Part shown: piece by piece, positions 45,104-58,639 of the stretch
How positions within the stretch are numbered: the stretch's first letter is position 1
Layout: each line of letters begins with the position of its first letter
DNA from: Cordilura impudica
Taxonomy: Eukaryota > Arthropoda > Insecta > Diptera > Scathophagidae
Assembly (NCBI GenBank): GCA_963682025.1
Contig: OY821519.1
Location: 187,859,253-187,923,252 of the forward strand
Reading direction: 5' to 3'
Length of the DNA stretch: 64,000 bases
Program-made: the position numbers and the translations under genes
The notes under the pieces: generated by a model
The model's database searches: none
Told to the model about the DNA's origin: nothing
Seen by the model: the letters and a program-made list of their open reading frames with translations, nothing else

Positions 45104-45276
45104 TTTTTTTTAGCAATTTAAAACTAATATGTACATTAAAGGACCTCAAATTGTATATCCTGCATTTTCCAAGCATTTGCCTATCATATGCAAATGCTTG
45201 TCATGTAAAAGGTATTTTGGGGATGCATCTAACATTATATTTAGGCATATGCGCGAATTAAATATATTTAATAAAA

Positions 45277-45657
45277 CTAGCAGATTCCAGCCCTCGAAAT
45301 TCGAGCGCAAATTCTAGGAAATTTTATTTTTTTCATTAAATAAAGACAGACCCTAAAAGTATGCTAATCAATTATAGCCAATTCACAAATCAACACAAAA
45401 AACAAACTCACTTTGATTACAAACACGTTAACAAATTTAATAAACACACACATAGCATTCTATAATTTTATGCATGTGTTAGTAGCAACTTTAAATGAAA
45501 TTTACTCATAGTAAAGGAAAAAATTTAAAAATCTGTAAATCTACAAATCGACTAAAAAGAAATACCTTTCAAATAACATACGTTCGGTCAAAATCGGGAT
45601 AAAACGGTAGAACAAAACATCAGACACAAGAAATCGCCTAGCCTATTAATATTTAGA
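45277..45657 (-). mobile_element. non-autonomous Helitron, family A
   Basis: On the minus strand it starts TCTAAATATTAATAGGC after A (45657) and ends CTCGAATTTCGAG, GGCTGGAATCTG, CTAG (45280-45277) before T. Confidence 0.78.
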
Positions 45658-46934
45658 TATCTTAAAATGTAAGGACTCATAGTATTATGTTCATATTTGT
45701 AAAATCAAATTAACTGGAAAATCATTTGTATATGGTTTCTTTGGAAGAAATGTCAAAAATTTTGAAAGAACCGAATTGGGAATTATCATAGAAAATTCTT
45801 GCAGAATTCCTGTCTGGAACTTGCTGGACTATTTATTCTTTCGAACCTGCTGCGGTTAAATTGGGAACTCCTTTCAATATGCTTTCTATATTCTTGGCCT
45901 TAAAACATTATGTAGACCATATTTCCTCTCAATGGTGAAATTATCCTAATACTTTCTAATAACACTGGATATAATTTGACGGCAGACTCTTGATTGTTTG
46001 TTTGTTTTGTAGAAAATATTTAATAATTGTAGCACGCACTTTTATTTCATTAGGCAATTCAATCAAACTAACAAAAATGAATAGGGTTATCATTAGGCAT
46101 AATAACTGAGATATTTTTCAAAGTTAACTTAATAAAAAATTCAAAAAATGCTTGAGAAAAAAGTTAAGAGGAAAAACTTGTGTTAAATTTTTTTCGATCT
46201 CACTCCTTTTTATAACACCAAACGTGCGTTGGTAAACAAAATTAGAGAGGCTTGAACAGAATTGCTAACAATGTCAATATAACTGTATGTTCTTTTTAAT
46301 TAATTCAATTGACGCAAAAGCTAAAACACCGTTAGCAATAGTTAAAAATGTATACAATATCAAGCCATGACCGCGAAAATAGCTTAAGGGGTAAAAACTA
46401 AACTTTACGCGAGAAGGTTTTTTAATTATCATTGATTTATCTTTGGTATCTACGAAATTTAAGGATATGCTAATAGGTCAAAATTGTGTTTGTGGTAAAT
46501 TCGTAACGATACCTCGTACACCATATATCATGTATTATATTATTATAAAAAAGAAAAACGAAAATCGAATATAATATCACTTAAGATTATTTCGCAGCAA
46601 TGGCTCAAAATGTAAAAATAGAATGAAACTAAGCTCGATTAGGGTAGAAAAACTATAGTTGATCAAATCGACATAACCGGATGATTATTGTAATTATAAT
46701 CGGTGAAAAGATTAAGGAAGATCTGAAAAAATAAAAGTTTACTGAAGTAGCCATGTGTCTGAGTTTTAGAATTAGACCCTGCTAGATAATAAAGATTTTA
46801 TGCAAAATTTCTTAAGCACATTATTATTTGATTTAATATTCCTAAAAGGCTGTAGAAAATTAACTGTTAAGGAAACAGATTTATAATCGGTTGTTCTTTG
46901 TCCAAAACAAAATTTCATATCAAATTATTTCAAA
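45658..46934. other. noncoding stretch
   Basis: AT-rich; nothing recognised. Confidence 0.4.
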
Positions 46935-47550
46935 ACAAGTAAGAAAATTATAGTTGGTCTAAACCGGCTATGTGATACCCTTTACGACGTTTAGAGAATT
47001 GGTCTTAAGTCCAACTAATTGGGTATAACAAATAAGAATAACCCAAGTTGCCTGCAGTTCTGAAAATTCATATCGGATGCTATATATAAGTAAACAAATT
47101 GACCTATCCTGACCATATTTGATAAAACATATATAAACCATATTTTAGAATAAATATTAACAATATGTTTATTTTTGGTATTTTTGTTTTTGATAGGTTT
47201 AAGTGAAGATCGGGAAGCAGCTTTATAGGGGTATTATGACGAAGAATTTTCCTATTTATTTTTCGACAACTGACTAATTAATGTAATAAACAAACAGAAA
47301 TCCAATTTGAACGAGATAATTTGATCTAATGATAATTTAAGATCTCATGTGATCATCTGTATGGGGACTAGGTCGACAGAAGCTTATATACCAAATTTTA
47401 ATTAAAATACATTCATATTTACGATCTGTAGTTCGATTACAAGGTTTAGATGGACGCACAGACGTGATACTAAGCCGATCGGTACATTTTTTTGGTAGTT
47501 ACAAATATCAGCACAAAGTCATTATACCCTCACCACATAGTGATATAGGG
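46935..47550 (-). mobile_element. diverged Helentron copy
   Basis: Inverse of the H1 plan: AACAAGTAAGAAAATTATAG, TTGGTCTAAACCGGC and TGATACCCT on the left, and CATTATACCCTCACCACATA and GATATAGGGTAT on the right. No long GTCC run remains. Confidence 0.65.
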
Positions 47551-49315
47551 TATCCATATATTTTAATATTTAAAAAATGTAGTTTAAAAGCTATTTTTTT
47601 TGCAGATAATCGGAATGGTGTCCCTTAATAGTCTTAAGAAGTGGTTCTGGATCGAGTTGTATAATTAATGGCCATTCGCATGTTTTCAGTGACAATAAAT
47701 ATTTTTAATACACCACAGACTGGTTTCATTTTCTAATAAATCTTTAATTTAAAAAAAGTTTAAATGCTATTCAAATCTTTTTATAATAAATTTACTTAAA
47801 TATGAAATTTACATAAACAAACAGTACTTATACAAGGTAACCAGTATTGCTGAATAGAAACCAATATTGTGGAGAAACACGTATTTTGTGAATGTTCTTT
47901 AATAAAAGTAGACACATTTTTGCATAAGCCAGAATTGTTCTCACTCAATTCTTATAAACAAACAACTTTAAACTTCCAAATAACCAAATTCTCTCAGTTG
48001 CTGGTTATTGTTAACTTTTGAGAGTATAATAATAGTTACTTTTCATGTTAATTTTTAATTGGCGAAAATAATATGATCACTTTACGGTCCAATTTTTTTT
48101 TACTAACTTAAACTTAAACTTAAACGCATATTTGTAGCAAACTTTATATGTAGATCTTCAACAAAATTCCAAAAAGTCATAGAAACGCAAAAAAAAAATT
48201 TGAGGTACACAATTCCACCATAATAGGAAATTTTTAATCCAATGATAAAAATGTGTTCCCAATATGTTCAGTTTTAAATTTAAAGATTAGGAAATCTTTT
48301 AGTTAGCATGAATTTTTGGATTGTATTTTACGTTTAACAAAAATAGGAAATAATTTTTTTTCACAAAAAAAAAATATGAATTTTAATTACTTATTCTTTG
48401 ATCGATTATACAATTACGATAATGAAGGGGTTTTCACACCAAAGCCAAATACAAATGTGTTTTACTTTATTTGAAGCTTAAATATTATATAAAGCTATAA
48501 CGATTTAATTTTTGCTTTAAATCTTATTTGTTTCATTTTCTTTACCTTCAACATAAATATAATCCGCTTAAAATTGTATGACGATAAATAAAATCCAAAT
48601 AGTAGAAAATTGTGTAAGTTCTTTAATAAACATTTTCACAGTAACACAACACTATATTATGCTAACACATTTTTTAAACAAATATTTTCTTTATTTATAT
48701 ATTAAAATATTTTTTGTTATAAATTTTTTATTATTCAATATTTTTTATGAAATTCTTTGTTTTTTTTCTAATTAGAATTTTTGTTTAACACATTGTACAC
48801 TTAAATATTTGTGAAGAAAAAACGAAGTTACGACTACCGATCATTTAATTCCAGTTTCAAATTGAATTTTAACAACGCATGCGTTTAGTTTTTGTATAAC
48901 GTAACGTTAACAACGAAGCATAAACACGAACTGAAATTATAAACCATCAAATCGAAACTCACAACTCTGTAGCAAAACAGAAAACACAATTGAAACAACA
49001 ACAACAATAATAAACACCATAACAATATGGTTGAGAAGATCGTCGAACCGAGAGCCAAAATTATGTCCATACTCAACACTCTGTTTATTCGTTCTCCAAA
49101 AAGATACGACGTATTCAATAGAACGAGTTGTGAGTTTAGTTGAGGAGTTCAAAACAAAAACACAATACCAGAAAAGAAACTAAACTAAACGGACAATAAA
49201 TACACATTTCAAAGATTGTGCACGGCTAATTTTATTGTTAATGATATTCCAAATCATTTGCAATAAGAATCACTTTCTTTATCGATGCATCTGTGCATAT
49301 CTTGTTTCCTTCTTA
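47551..49315. other. noncoding stretch
   Basis: AT-rich with no recognised gene. The short frames at 48578-48775 and 48885-49152 lack any family signature. Confidence 0.4.
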
Positions 49316-49651
49316 TGCTGCGTACACACGATGGAACATTAAGAGCAACATGCGAAAAAAACATGTTTCCATTTTTTAATACAGACGAAGGAACCAAAAA
49401 CGAAACATCAGTTCTGAGTGTTTATTGAATATAATACTACTAAACAAATATACGACGAAGAAAATAAAGTTTCTATTTAGCTATAAAATTTTTAAAATTT
49501 ATAAAATATATTAATTTATAAATTTTTATATTAATTTATAAAATTCCTCATATTTTCGTTATAGTGATTACTATTTATAAAATTCTTCAAATTTTCATTA
49601 TGTTAAATTTTCGTAATTCTCGTCTCTCTTTTTTTTGCTTTACTCCGATAT

Positions 49652-50434
49652 AATCCAAACAAGACCCAAGCAATAATTTTTCCATTCAACAAATCTCCCA
49701 AAAAATATATGTACTTAATCATGTCAATAATCTCGGAGGTGTCTTGGACAAAAAGCTTACTTTTAAACAACATATTTTGGCTACGTGCCAAAAAGCTATA
49801 AAATCATTTAAAGCATTATGGCCGCTACTAAGAAGGTCATTTATGAACCCCAAAAACAAAAATCTCGTCTTCAAAAGTGTTATAAGGCCAATATTAACAT
49901 ACGCGTGTCTTATTTGCCAACTGCCACCTAAAACGCTTACAAATTATACAAAACAAATGTCTTAAAATGATAAATAAAAAGCCCTGGAGGTGTCCTACAA
50001 ATCTCCTTCATGATGAAACAGGTTATGAAATCGATTTCATAACAAGGATTAATAACAATTACTTTGCCAACATTGAAAATTCCTCTTACCCACTGATAAG
50101 AGAATGTAGAGAAATAACGTAAAATTAAAAAGAAATCACCAAATTGAAAATTATATGCTTATAGAGGTCTATTATTTCTAATAAACCTCCTATAAGCACA
50201 TAAATATATTCAGATAGTATTTGAATTTGTTAAATCATATTAAGGTTTTTTCTTCTCATTTTCCTTTAAAAATCATTAAAAAATAAAATAAAAATTATTT
50301 AATATCTATATAACCTGTAGATCCTATATATTATTTGTTGCAATATCTATAAGTGAAGATAAGATCTCATATGTGAATATCAAATTTGCTAAAATATGTA
50401 AATAAAGGAAGAATATATAAATGAAAAAAAAAAA
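49652..50434 (+). mobile_element. 5'-truncated LINE inserted in the TIR element
   Basis: Exact 13-bp duplications TTTACTCCGATAT at 49639-49651 and 50435-50447 flank it, and an A-run (50424-50434) ends it. 5' truncation, A-tail and duplication are the signature of target-primed reverse transcription. Confidence 0.85.
49654..50122 (+). pseudogene. LINE ORF2 C-terminal fragment
   Basis: Reads VNNLGGVLDKKLTFKQHI, PLLRRS, KNLVFKSVIRPILTYACLIC, then after a frameshift near 49960 QNKCLKMINKKPWRCPTN and NLLHDETGYE up to a stop at 50120-50122. This is the thumb and C-terminal region of a Jockey-type ORF2, comparable with the last 130 residues of the intact element at 10.1 kb but a different family. 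Confidence 0.75.
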
Positions 50435-50680
50435 TTTACTCCGATATGCAAAACAACATTACAGCACGACTGCTCTCAATGAAATAAGAGAGCAAACACA
50501 GTAAACATCGATACAGTCGATGGAACATTGAGTTTGGAAACATAAAATATGAAAATAATTTGATATTTGAGGAACCAAAATTGAAACAAGGATTTTGACA
50601 GGAAACATTGCTACACACGATGGAACATTAAGTGGAATATGACGATGTTCCTGTTGATGTTCCATCGTGTGTACTCAGCA

Positions 50681-52284
50681 TTAAGTAATCAATTGTAAAA
50701 CTTCTAACTTGGCACATGTGAAAATTTTGTATGCATCAAAAATTATCTAAAACTGAAACAAAACTGTTTAGATAGCGAGTGTCACGAATTACTGAAAGAT
50801 GTTAAAACTACTCTGGATCCTAAATGAGATAAAGGTTTGGGAAATGGAAATGCAGAAGAAAAAATGCATGTTTGTTATATACCCGTATAGATTTTTTAAT
50901 TATTATTATATATGTTTATAGGATGTTTACTTAGACAATTATGAAATAACAGCCATTATTCAAATCTTTTAAATAACACTACATTGATTTAAAAAAAATT
51001 TAATATTTCATAATTTTTAAATTTTCTAAAATTGATAATTCGAACAATCGCTAATTTTAGTCCCCAAGTAGAAGAAAATCAATAATAGTATTATTTTTAA
51101 AACTAAAAAAATTAATTAATTGTTGGTGTTAATTGTTTAAAACATGATCGGTTCTTATAAGTTGGAATTTTTACTTAACAAAAAGAATTTTCAAATCCCT
51201 TAAATTTTCTATTAAATGCCTAAAAAGACATATACCGCAATAAATTAATAAATAATATCTTTTTCCGATTGCCACTGAGAACGTTATAAATAACTGCATA
51301 TAAGTAAAAAATAAAGAAATCATTTTTGCATAAAATTTAATGCTTGTTTTAATTGAGCAATTAATAAATGCAAAGTTTTTAAGATTTTTCCTTCTCATGA
51401 ACATGTAAAAGTTTTAGTTACGTCTTTTCTACAGGTATCAGATTACAGAAGGATCATATTGGAAAAATCAGTCTATCAAAGACATGGAAAAATTGCAGCA
51501 TTTAACAGGTGTAACATTTAACAAATATGAATGTAAATAATTGGCCTAGTCGAACTAACTGACTAGAATATCAGTACCGATATACGTCTAAACTAACTAA
51601 TTCGAAGATCTATAAATATAGCAAATAGGCATAAATAAAAGCTTATGTATTTAATAATAACAATATTTGCGCTAAAAACTAACCAAATGACAGATATCCC
51701 TGTACAAACGCACTTGTAAACTAATATTTGTAAAATATCTGTCACTTATATAAACGGGTTCTAAGAAATATGAACCAAAAATTATAAATAAATAAGACCC
51801 CAACATTTGTATCCAACAACGATAATTGGAGTGTTAGTCTTTGTTTCGCTATTTTAATTTGTAATTGATTTGTAAATTGGGGACTTAATGTATTCTGAAA
51901 TAAAGCCCCACAAATATATAATCTATAATTTTTGGTGTGTAAACATCTATACGCGTAGGGGGTAAATTTCTATTTCACAATACAATCACATGTTACGCTG
52001 TGAGCCGAAAGACAAATCGGTGTGACTTATGAATGTATTGATGAAAAATTTATGATATAAAATTGTTTCAGCTAATTCAACAACCCTTAGCTGTAAAACG
52101 ACAAAGATTTCACAATATAAACTTATAACATATACGTAATTCAACAACCACACAAGTGTAACCAGAGTCCCTCCAGTTGTTTGCTATAAGTAATACATAG
52201 ATGACGCTTTCTGTTTGATTTTAAAAAAGTGACATAAAAAAATCTTTAATAACTAGATGTTTACACATTTCCCCTGTGATCGGA
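50681..52284. other. noncoding stretch
   Basis: A 14-bp inverted pair TGTGTAAACATCTA (51935-51949) and its inverse (52255-52268) frames 51935-52268; its right flank also matches the inverse of 17405-17435. No gene. Confidence 0.4.
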
Positions 52285-53065
52285 CTCACATGATTTTTAT
52301 ACTCTATACACTCCGTGGTCAAGGTATAATGATTTGGCGTTAATGTTTTTGATCACCAAAAATATCGGACATTTTAGTATACCGGTCGACTCAGAATCAG
52401 TTTTTGAGTCGATTAAGCGATGTTTGTCTACATGTTTGTGGGTCCACGTAAATAATATGATTAAATATGTAATCAAACTAAAGATCGCAAATATGAATAT
52501 ATTTTGATTAAATTGTGCATAAAAGCTTTTCTTGGTCATAGCATGAATTGTATTGGAATCGGTGAAAATCGGTGGATGTTCAGACGTAGCCCCATACAAC
52601 TGACCCTAGCTAGATGGACTGAAATAGTCCTAAGATCCAAATTGGCAGATAGGTCTCGGTAAAATTTGTTTTACATATGTTTATTGCACCCACATATTAT
52701 TCAACCCTGTAGGACAATATTTCGCCATAGTCCCCATATGAGTCTGCTTCCCGATATTCACATAAAGCCGTGTTAATTTATATTTGGTAATCCAATTACC
52801 TGTCCCCATACAAACGACCCCTGAGCGATCATTATGAATTGCCTTAAGATCTAAATTATCATATAGCCCTTGACCAAATTTTGTATATTTTTGTGCCGTT
52901 TCTGCGTTTGAGAAAAATAATCGGTTCAATAGACCCTATATAAAACTATAATCCAATATAAACTTCTTCACATCTGCACGCGTAATGTCACTCAAATTTG
53001 ATTTATGCTTGGATCTCAAACCCATTCTCGTATCAAATTTTCGGTCTAGACGAATTTGTTTTTTT
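52285..53065 (+). mobile_element. diverged Helentron copy
   Basis: Follows the H1 order: TATACTCTATACACTCCGTGG, the GATTAAGCGATGTTTGTC block in place of the GTCC run, GTGTTCAGACGTAGCCCC-like middle, and TTTTCGGTCTAGACGA near the end. Confidence 0.6.
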
Positions 53066-53297
53066 ATTTGAATAGCTTAAAGCCACAGAATTACGGGGTT
53101 TGGAAATCATTTTTATTCGAGTGTATAAAGTTATCGAAAAATCATGCTTTAGTAATTTTTTTCAAATATTAAGTATTGAGGTTCTAAATAAAATTTTTTC
53201 TGGCTATAAGCGAAATATGTGTAAGCAGAAATTATTTCTAAAATACAAAAACAACATCGGAATCTTCGCTGCTTTACACGTTTTGCTACAAAATTTG

Positions 53298-53577
53298 AAG
53301 TCCGTGACAGCGATTCTACGGAGGCGCCTCGAAAAAAGTTGTTATGCGGTGAACTTCATAACTCGTTAGCGGATCATCTGAACCAAAAAAAAATCGAAAT
53401 GCGTTCCCTAGGTAGTCAGAAAGTGTTTCTTAAATTTTTGTATTTTTGGCAGCATTTTGTTATTAAAAAATTTTAAAAAAAATGGTATATAAACCCTCTG
53501 ATTAGCTGTTGATTTATGTGTATAAAATTTCAAAAGAATCGGCCAAGTAGATTTTGATTTATGATGTTCACGAACTT
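53298..53577 (-). repeat. dispersed repeat B, copy 2 (inverted)
   Basis: AAGTCCGTGACAGCG at the left and the inverse of AAGTTCGTGAACATC at the right. Confidence 0.6.
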
Positions 53578-55269
53578 AAAAAATTTAGTTTTCGAGAAAA
53601 TCAATTTAAAGTTTTTTTATACTCGAAAATCCAGAATCATCAATGCCAGCTCCGTACAGTGAAACACTGCCATAAAAGTAGAAAGTAATTTGGAGATTAC
53701 AAAGGGACTTGAAGCAGCTTATAGGTAGGCGCGTCGCGCAGCTGCCAAGCAGTTATAAAAATCGATCATGAGGGCAGATCGCTTGAAACGCTAGTAATTT
53801 TTACAAAATACTCTCTACATGTTGAAAAAATTAAAAAAGGAAAATATATTAAAATAGTAAAATAATTTAATTTGTTTTAAATATAAATGTTTTTCGTGTT
53901 CCTTCTTTACGTAAATACAACTGCTGTATGTACGTAGTCGTATGTTAGTATTATTTTGAGTGACGTAGTAAATGACACGATACGTAATAAACGAGTAGTA
54001 AAGTACGCTGTATGTATCTATGTATGTACATTGTACAGACATGGTTTGATACAAACGTACATACGTATTTGGTAAGGTCGTTTCAACTTTTTAGATATGT
54101 ATGTATATATTTACTCGTTCATAATGATGATCGGTGTGTTTTGTATTATGATTATTATTCAAAGTAAGTGCAGTATAGTTAGTGAGCTTTTTTTTGTTTT
54201 GTTTGACCGGCCGGCTGATGAGTTTTTCTACATTTGCTTGTCTGAATTTGAGAGAATTTTGGATATAACACATGATATATGACAAACAAATAAATAATAA
54301 ACAGACAAACGAACAAACAAACAAACTTACAAACAGATATCCAGCCATACTCGCACTACAAGATGTATGCATATGTTATTGATGTGGTTGTAGTTTCTTC
54401 TTCTTCTTCTAGTATAATAACCAAACCTTAAAAAAAACCCATCTATTCGCGTATCTTTTATATTCGTTTTTGTTCATTCGATCATTATCCATCTACTGAG
54501 AAAGATAAATACGTACTCGAAACACATGTGTGCCCAGAGTACGTGTTCGGCAGTGTCGAGTGGACGAACAAGACTTGGAAATACTGTTGATACAGGCGAA
54601 AAATGTCATACTCGTCTAAATATCTTACCAAAATAGATTTAGGAAGATAGAACCTTTTTTGTATTTGCTTTGTCGTAACACATGGTCATTCGTTGTTATT
54701 ATTCTTGATGTGTACTTTCATATCTGGCTTACGTTTATGTGGGCTGATGAAATGTGATAGTGAATACATATTGCTGAAGATTTTTTCCCATTTACTTTTA
54801 TTGGGGGGGAGTATTGAATTAATTATATAGAGGTGAAAATAAAGCAGTATTGTGTTAGGAAAATAATGTCAGGGAAGCTTAAAAGGTTTTTAGAATCCGT
54901 ATTCGGTTACCTTAATGCATTGGAACAGCTGGATATTTTGAAAATACGGAAACTATCAAAGTACATACACACAGAAAAAAAAATCTTCAATCGTTTGTTT
55001 TAAATATGAACAACTGTATTTTCAATTGTAATGAGAAAATATTTACTGTTAAGACAACAGAATTTCAAACCTAATCAACCCAAAATTCGATTATAAACCC
55101 AACGATTATATGATTATAACCACAATGAATTCGTTTTTTGTGTGTATGCTTAAAATGTCAAAGGTTGGCAAAAGGTTGGTTGTTTGAATATCTCCGTTAT
55201 TTTCTAAAAGTTCCATGTCTTCAGTCAGCTATTGCAGATATCTGGATCTAGATCAGGGAAAGGTTTATG
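53578..55269. other. noncoding stretch
   Basis: 54963-55149 may be a small MITE: CATACACACAGAAAAAA at the left is mirrored by TTTTTTGTGTGTATG at the right. No gene recognised. Confidence 0.4.
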
Positions 55270-56030
55270 GTGCTTATACCCGATACCACTATGTGGTCAG
55301 GATGTAATGACTTTTTACCGATGTTTGTAACTCTCTAAGATATTTGACCTAGATCCATCCTTTTTTATTCAAATTGGCGCAGAATCACTTTCTGACTTGA
55401 TTTAGCGATGTTTGTCCGTCCTTCCATCTGTTTGTGCAATTGTGTGTCCATGTAAACCTTGTATTGAAACTAAAGGTAGCAAATATGAATAAATTCCGAT
55501 GGTATATCTGCTTTTAACAGCCATAGAGCAAATGCCGTTGAAATTACTAAAAATCGGTGCATATTCAGACCTAGTCCCCATACAAATGATTGACTTAAAT
55601 TGCCATAATACCCAAATTGTCATATAGACCTTGGTAAAATTTGGTTTATTTATTGTTAATAGACCTATAAATCAGTACCCCACCAATAAAACCTCTGGGA
55701 AATTTCTTAGTCATAGACCCCATATAAAGCTGCTTTCCGATCTTCACTTAAATTAATCAAAAAACAAAATTATTGCACAGAATTTTCTCATATTTGGTCG
55801 GTATATGTCATTGCAAAAAATATGTCTGGATCGGGCAATTTTTTGACCTAGCCCTCATGTAAATATAGCATCCGATATGAACTTTTCATATCTACGGGCA
55901 AAAAATTAATAACAATGCCACTCATATTTGGTTTTTGCTTATTTTCTGTATCTAATTAATTGGAGCTGAGAACTCCTACATAAATGCATGGTATAGGTCT
56001 AGTCCTACCATAATTTTCTAACTTATTATT
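55270..56030 (+). mobile_element. diverged Helentron copy
   Basis: Starts TTATACCCGATACCACTATG, has a decayed GTCCGTCC stretch near 55414-55436, and ends GGTATAGGTCTAGTCCTACC then TAATTTTCTAACTTATT. Confidence 0.65.
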
Positions 56031-56295
56031 TCAGTTCATTCAATTGGCTCATCTTGTCTCTTAACAATTTCTCTTGATCAATAGCAATCTATATCTCACG
56101 CTTATCAAAAAATATAAATAGAAACATTTAACTCGACTTCACAAACGTAATGTGTATTGCCATAGAATGAAGAACACATCCTCCAGCTGTTCCTTATCGA
56201 CACAATTAATTAGATATAAAACCTTTAAGTTAGCATATCGTATATAAATCAGTTTTCAAAAAATTTAAATCGATTTTTTCGCAAATAAATGTTCG

Positions 56296-56730
56296 AAGTC
56301 CGTGAACATCGTGACTCAAAATCTACTTGACCGATGCTTTTGATATTTTACACACTATATCTACGCATAAATCGTCAGGTAACCACGAAGAGTTTTTTTG
56401 TTTTTCATCTTCCCCATTTTTTAACATCAAATTCCCGAAATTTTATAGCAAAAATCGTGTTTTTCACTTAAAAATGCTGCAAAAAAAAAAAAAATCAAAA
56501 ACTCTTCATCACTATGATGGTCACTGTAAAACAATAACGCCTCCGGAGATTCGCAGTCACGGACTTATTTAATAAAATTTTTAATTAAAAAATTTTCCAA
56601 AGATTCTTCAAATGTTGTGCTATAACGTGTATATAAAATAAATAATCCAACATTATTTTTCATTATCTTCAAAAAAGATTTATGAAAATACGACTTTTTT
56701 TAACTTTTAAAACCTTACCCCCCCTTAATC
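56296..56730 (+). repeat. dispersed repeat B, copy 3
   Basis: AAGTCCGTGAACATCGTG at the start and GTCACGGACTT at 56556-56566. It continues with the same downstream flank as 41286-41755. Confidence 0.65.
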
Positions 56731-56989
56731 AATTATTGAATATCGCAAACTTATCGGCATAATGGCTACAAGCCTTCTCTATCTTTCCTTAAATCGTAAT
56801 ACTATGAACTTTATTGAGGATACAGGAAGCGGTAGCTTTATTTAATCCATGGAATATCTGATAAGCTTCGTACAAATTAGAGATATTTTTGATGCTGTTT
56901 ACGAAGGCGGGTTAATTAATCCCAGTGAAATCCAAATGAAAGACAGTTATATTTATTTCTCAACTTAGTCTGCTCTGGACAATGTGGCG

Positions 56990-57265
56990 GATGGAGTTAC
57001 AAGTCGTAGCCCAATTTAAGAAATTTTTATGTGTGGCAATTGTTGTAGACAATTGTGAGCAACCGCGGCACCCATCTTGTATATAGCTTTCTCAAGACTA
57101 ACTGATCATCACCATATCGATCGGCCATCACCATATCATGAACTTTTTCGACAATTTCGGGTGTAGTGAATTCAATTTACTGCCGCTCAGAAAGTTCGGT
57201 ATCACTTGTTCTTGTGCGACCACAAAAAATTTGACTGTAGTCAGCAGTAGTAACAGTTGGTTTGA
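56990..57265 (-). pseudogene. mariner transposase relic, N-terminal region
   Basis: The minus strand reads TTPEIVEKVHDMVMADRYGD then KLYTRWVPRLLT, matching the linker after the helix-turn-helix and the KxxARWVPRLL block of mariner transposases. A stop (ERQ*) and frame damage are present. Confidence 0.6.
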
Positions 57266-57693
57266 AGGGAACAGTGTTGAATTCAGTCACGGATTTATTA
57301 AACAGGAGAATGAATTCACGGTAGTTTTTTAAGTTGTTTTTTGTGTTCTATTTTGGTTACGAAGTTAGTATTACAAAATTTGGCATAATAAAGTTGAGCT
57401 CACTTCGGGATTCACCTAATTTTCTGCTATTTTTCATAGCGGATTCTTGCAATGCAGTTAGTGAATTGAATTGGATTAAATTTTTTCCGAAGCAGAGCAA
57501 TTATGTATAACTCTAGATGAGCTGAGCAATAACCAAGTAATGCGACATACTTAAAGGGCGAGCTAATAATTAAGCTAACTGCTAAATAGAAGATCGAATA
57601 AATCTTATAAAAAATTGATGTGTTAGTTTCTTCTTGATATCTCATAACATACTGAAAATATTCTAATTAGGTTCTCCGGAATACAGTCTGTTT
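57266..57693. other. noncoding stretch
   Basis: Nothing recognised. Confidence 0.4.
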
Positions 57694-58186
57694 AAGGTGC
57701 TATTACATGATGTGTTTTTTACATATGTACTGTCAAATTTTCCCACAACAAAAGTTGTACACATCGTGTGATACATATGACACATTGTTTATGTACAATA
57801 CACGAGGAAAGTCACATGCACATTTTTCAATTAGAACAGGTTCTATTTTTGCATGATAAACATATGAAAATACAACACTACTTGCTGCGAAAGAAAAACA
57901 GAGTAAATTATAAAGATTAATATTGAAAGAAAAATAAATTGTTTAATATTAATTAACAATTAAAAAATATATAACTTTTTTTTAACAATAAATTTTTGTA
58001 AATTCACAACTTAAATCAGCTGTTGTTTTCATTTAGAGGTTATGTCATACGGAAATACATATGCACGTGTGATAGCAAAAATTATGAATCGTATGTAAAA
58101 GACAACTTTGACAGATATGAGGAATTTCATATGGATAAAAAAAGTGACAGTACATATGTAAAAAACACATCGTGTAATAGCACCTT
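57694..58186. mobile_element. MITE with about 42-bp terminal inverted repeats
   Basis: Left end AAGGTGCTATTACATGATG then TGTTTTTTACATATG and TACTGTCA. The right end is its inverse with one mismatch (ACACGATG). The interior repeats ACACATCGTGTGATACATAT. About 493 bp without coding sequence. The left flank TTTAA against the right TTCA may be an altered TTAA duplication. Confidence 0.75.
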
Positions 58187-58270
58187 CACGCAAACTTTAG
58201 GAACTTTAGCATAATCCATATTCGACAACCTTCGCGGGTTTATCGACTTTGAAAAGTAATTTTGTCTGCA

Positions 58271-58410
58271 GGAGCCAAATCACCACATTCGATATCGAGT
58301 AAAAATGATCGAAATTCCATATTTTAGTTTATTACTTAAAGAAGGCCTTCGTTTCACTTATATTCTTAACTAGGGGCCATAATTCGATAACGAATGCGAC
58401 GATTTGGCCC
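58271..58410 (+). mobile_element. small TIR element (MITE), copy B
   Basis: GGAGCCAAATCACCACATTC at the left and the inverse of AAGGGCCAAATCGTCGCATTC at the right. The interior matches copy A (3314-3547) in inverse orientation. Confidence 0.6.
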
Positions 58411-58639
58411 TTGTACCAAATTTTATGCTAATATCTTTTTTAATTTCGATAGTAACACTCCTTTTTGTAAACAACTAACTGTGAATTTGGCGATTTTAGC
58501 GATGTCTGTTTTTGTTGAACAAAGACGTTCGTTGAATTTTAGTAGCGGACATTTCTGCTGTAGAAACATTAAGGATATTAAAGACATTCTTCAGTGATGA
58601 GGCTTGTCGAAAAAAAAATACAAATGATACAAACAGTTC

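Larger units (their letters stand above)
49316..50680. mobile_element. TIR element (MITE-like) split by a LINE fragment
   Basis: Inverted ends TGCTGCGTACACACGATGG (left) and the inverse of TGCTGAGTACACACGATGG (right), with further internal GATGGAACATTAAG repeats at 50617-50632 and 50520-50530. Without the 783-bp LINE insertion and its duplication it would be about 570 bp. Target duplication unclear (possibly TTA). Confidence 0.65.
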
